Shown here: piece after piece, positions 63,990 through 64,000 of the stretch
Layout of the letters: each line of letters opens with the position of its first letter
Numbering within the stretch: position 1 is the stretch's first letter
NCBI RefSeq assembly: GCF_002093745.1
Contig: NZ_MTSB01000002.1
Coordinates: 349,657 to 413,656, forward strand
DNA length: 64,000 nucleotides
Direction: 5' to 3'
Origin: Pseudomonas graminis
GTDB taxonomy: Bacteria; Pseudomonadota; Gammaproteobacteria; Pseudomonadales; Pseudomonadaceae
The notes under the pieces: generated by a model
The model's database searches: none
Told to the model about the DNA's origin: nothing
Seen by the model: only the letters and a program-made list of their open reading frames with translations
Made by a program: the position numbers and the translations under genes

Positions 63990-64000
63990 TCGCCCCACTT

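Overview
The window reads as chromosomal DNA of a fluorescent pseudomonad, most probably of the Pseudomonas syringae group (inference from gene families, gene order, roughly 60 % G+C and the many REP-type intergenic repeats). Nearly all of it is core metabolism; the clearly accessory parts are the first 6.7 kb and the repeat-filled intergenic gaps.

Layout. 1-2.8 kb: four translationally coupled genes (HAD phosphatase, nucleotidyltransferase-like protein, cupin, WavE-type glycosyltransferase), probably the end of a surface-glycan cluster that starts before the window. 3.1-5.5 kb: a type II restriction-modification pair (C5-cytosine methyltransferase plus PD-(D/E)XK endonuclease, probably ApaLI-like) of visibly lower G+C. 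6-6.7 kb: a phage-type XRE/S24 repressor whose catalytic lysine is an arginine. 7-14 kb: ppa, mtfA, a DedA protein, an acetyltransferase, then ethanolamine ammonia-lyase eutBC and an aldehyde dehydrogenase. 14.3-16.5 kb: mpl-ubiX-YceK-type lipoprotein, ending in a MITE-like element. 16.7-23.9 kb: a nucleoside-diphosphate-sugar-epimerase-like protein, a MORN-repeat/C13-peptidase lipoprotein, a MaoC hydratase, an LrgAB-like pair, a Lon-N protein, two DUF4136 lipoproteins, a CmoM-like methyltransferase and a MazG-like pyrophosphohydrolase. 24-27.7 kb: MaoC dehydratase, two-domain FabG-type reductase and a divergent thiolase, which together make a fatty-acyl module.

27.9-41.4 kb: membrane protein, DUF726-like hydrolase, YfeH-type transporter, AraC regulator and RIO kinase; then a REPIN and a four-copy ~150-bp tandem array abutting cueR. 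The copper regulon (copA-cueR and copZ) carries two CueR operators. A Bcr/CflA exporter, a zinc-type oxidoreductase with a divergent LysR gene, and an ArsR-family regulator follow.

41.5-59.7 kb: a purine uptake and salvage region on the minus strand: adenine deaminase, a 2-oxoglutarate/Fe(II) oxygenase, a BMP-type nucleoside-binding protein, 8-oxoguanine deaminase, two BMP-type permeases and their ATPase, a RutR-like TetR regulator and an NCS2 xanthine/uric acid permease. It is interrupted by fecBCDE (ferric dicitrate uptake, no receptor or sigma factor nearby) and a chaA cation/proton antiporter. 59.9-63.9 kb: LysR regulator, divergent beta-alanine/omega-amino-acid aminotransferase and CoA-acylating semialdehyde dehydrogenase. 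The last 40 bases hold a near-consensus sigma70 promoter that probably drives a stable RNA outside the window.

No tRNA, rRNA, CRISPR array, complete insertion sequence or prophage was seen. All functions are from sequence reading and family knowledge; no database search was run.
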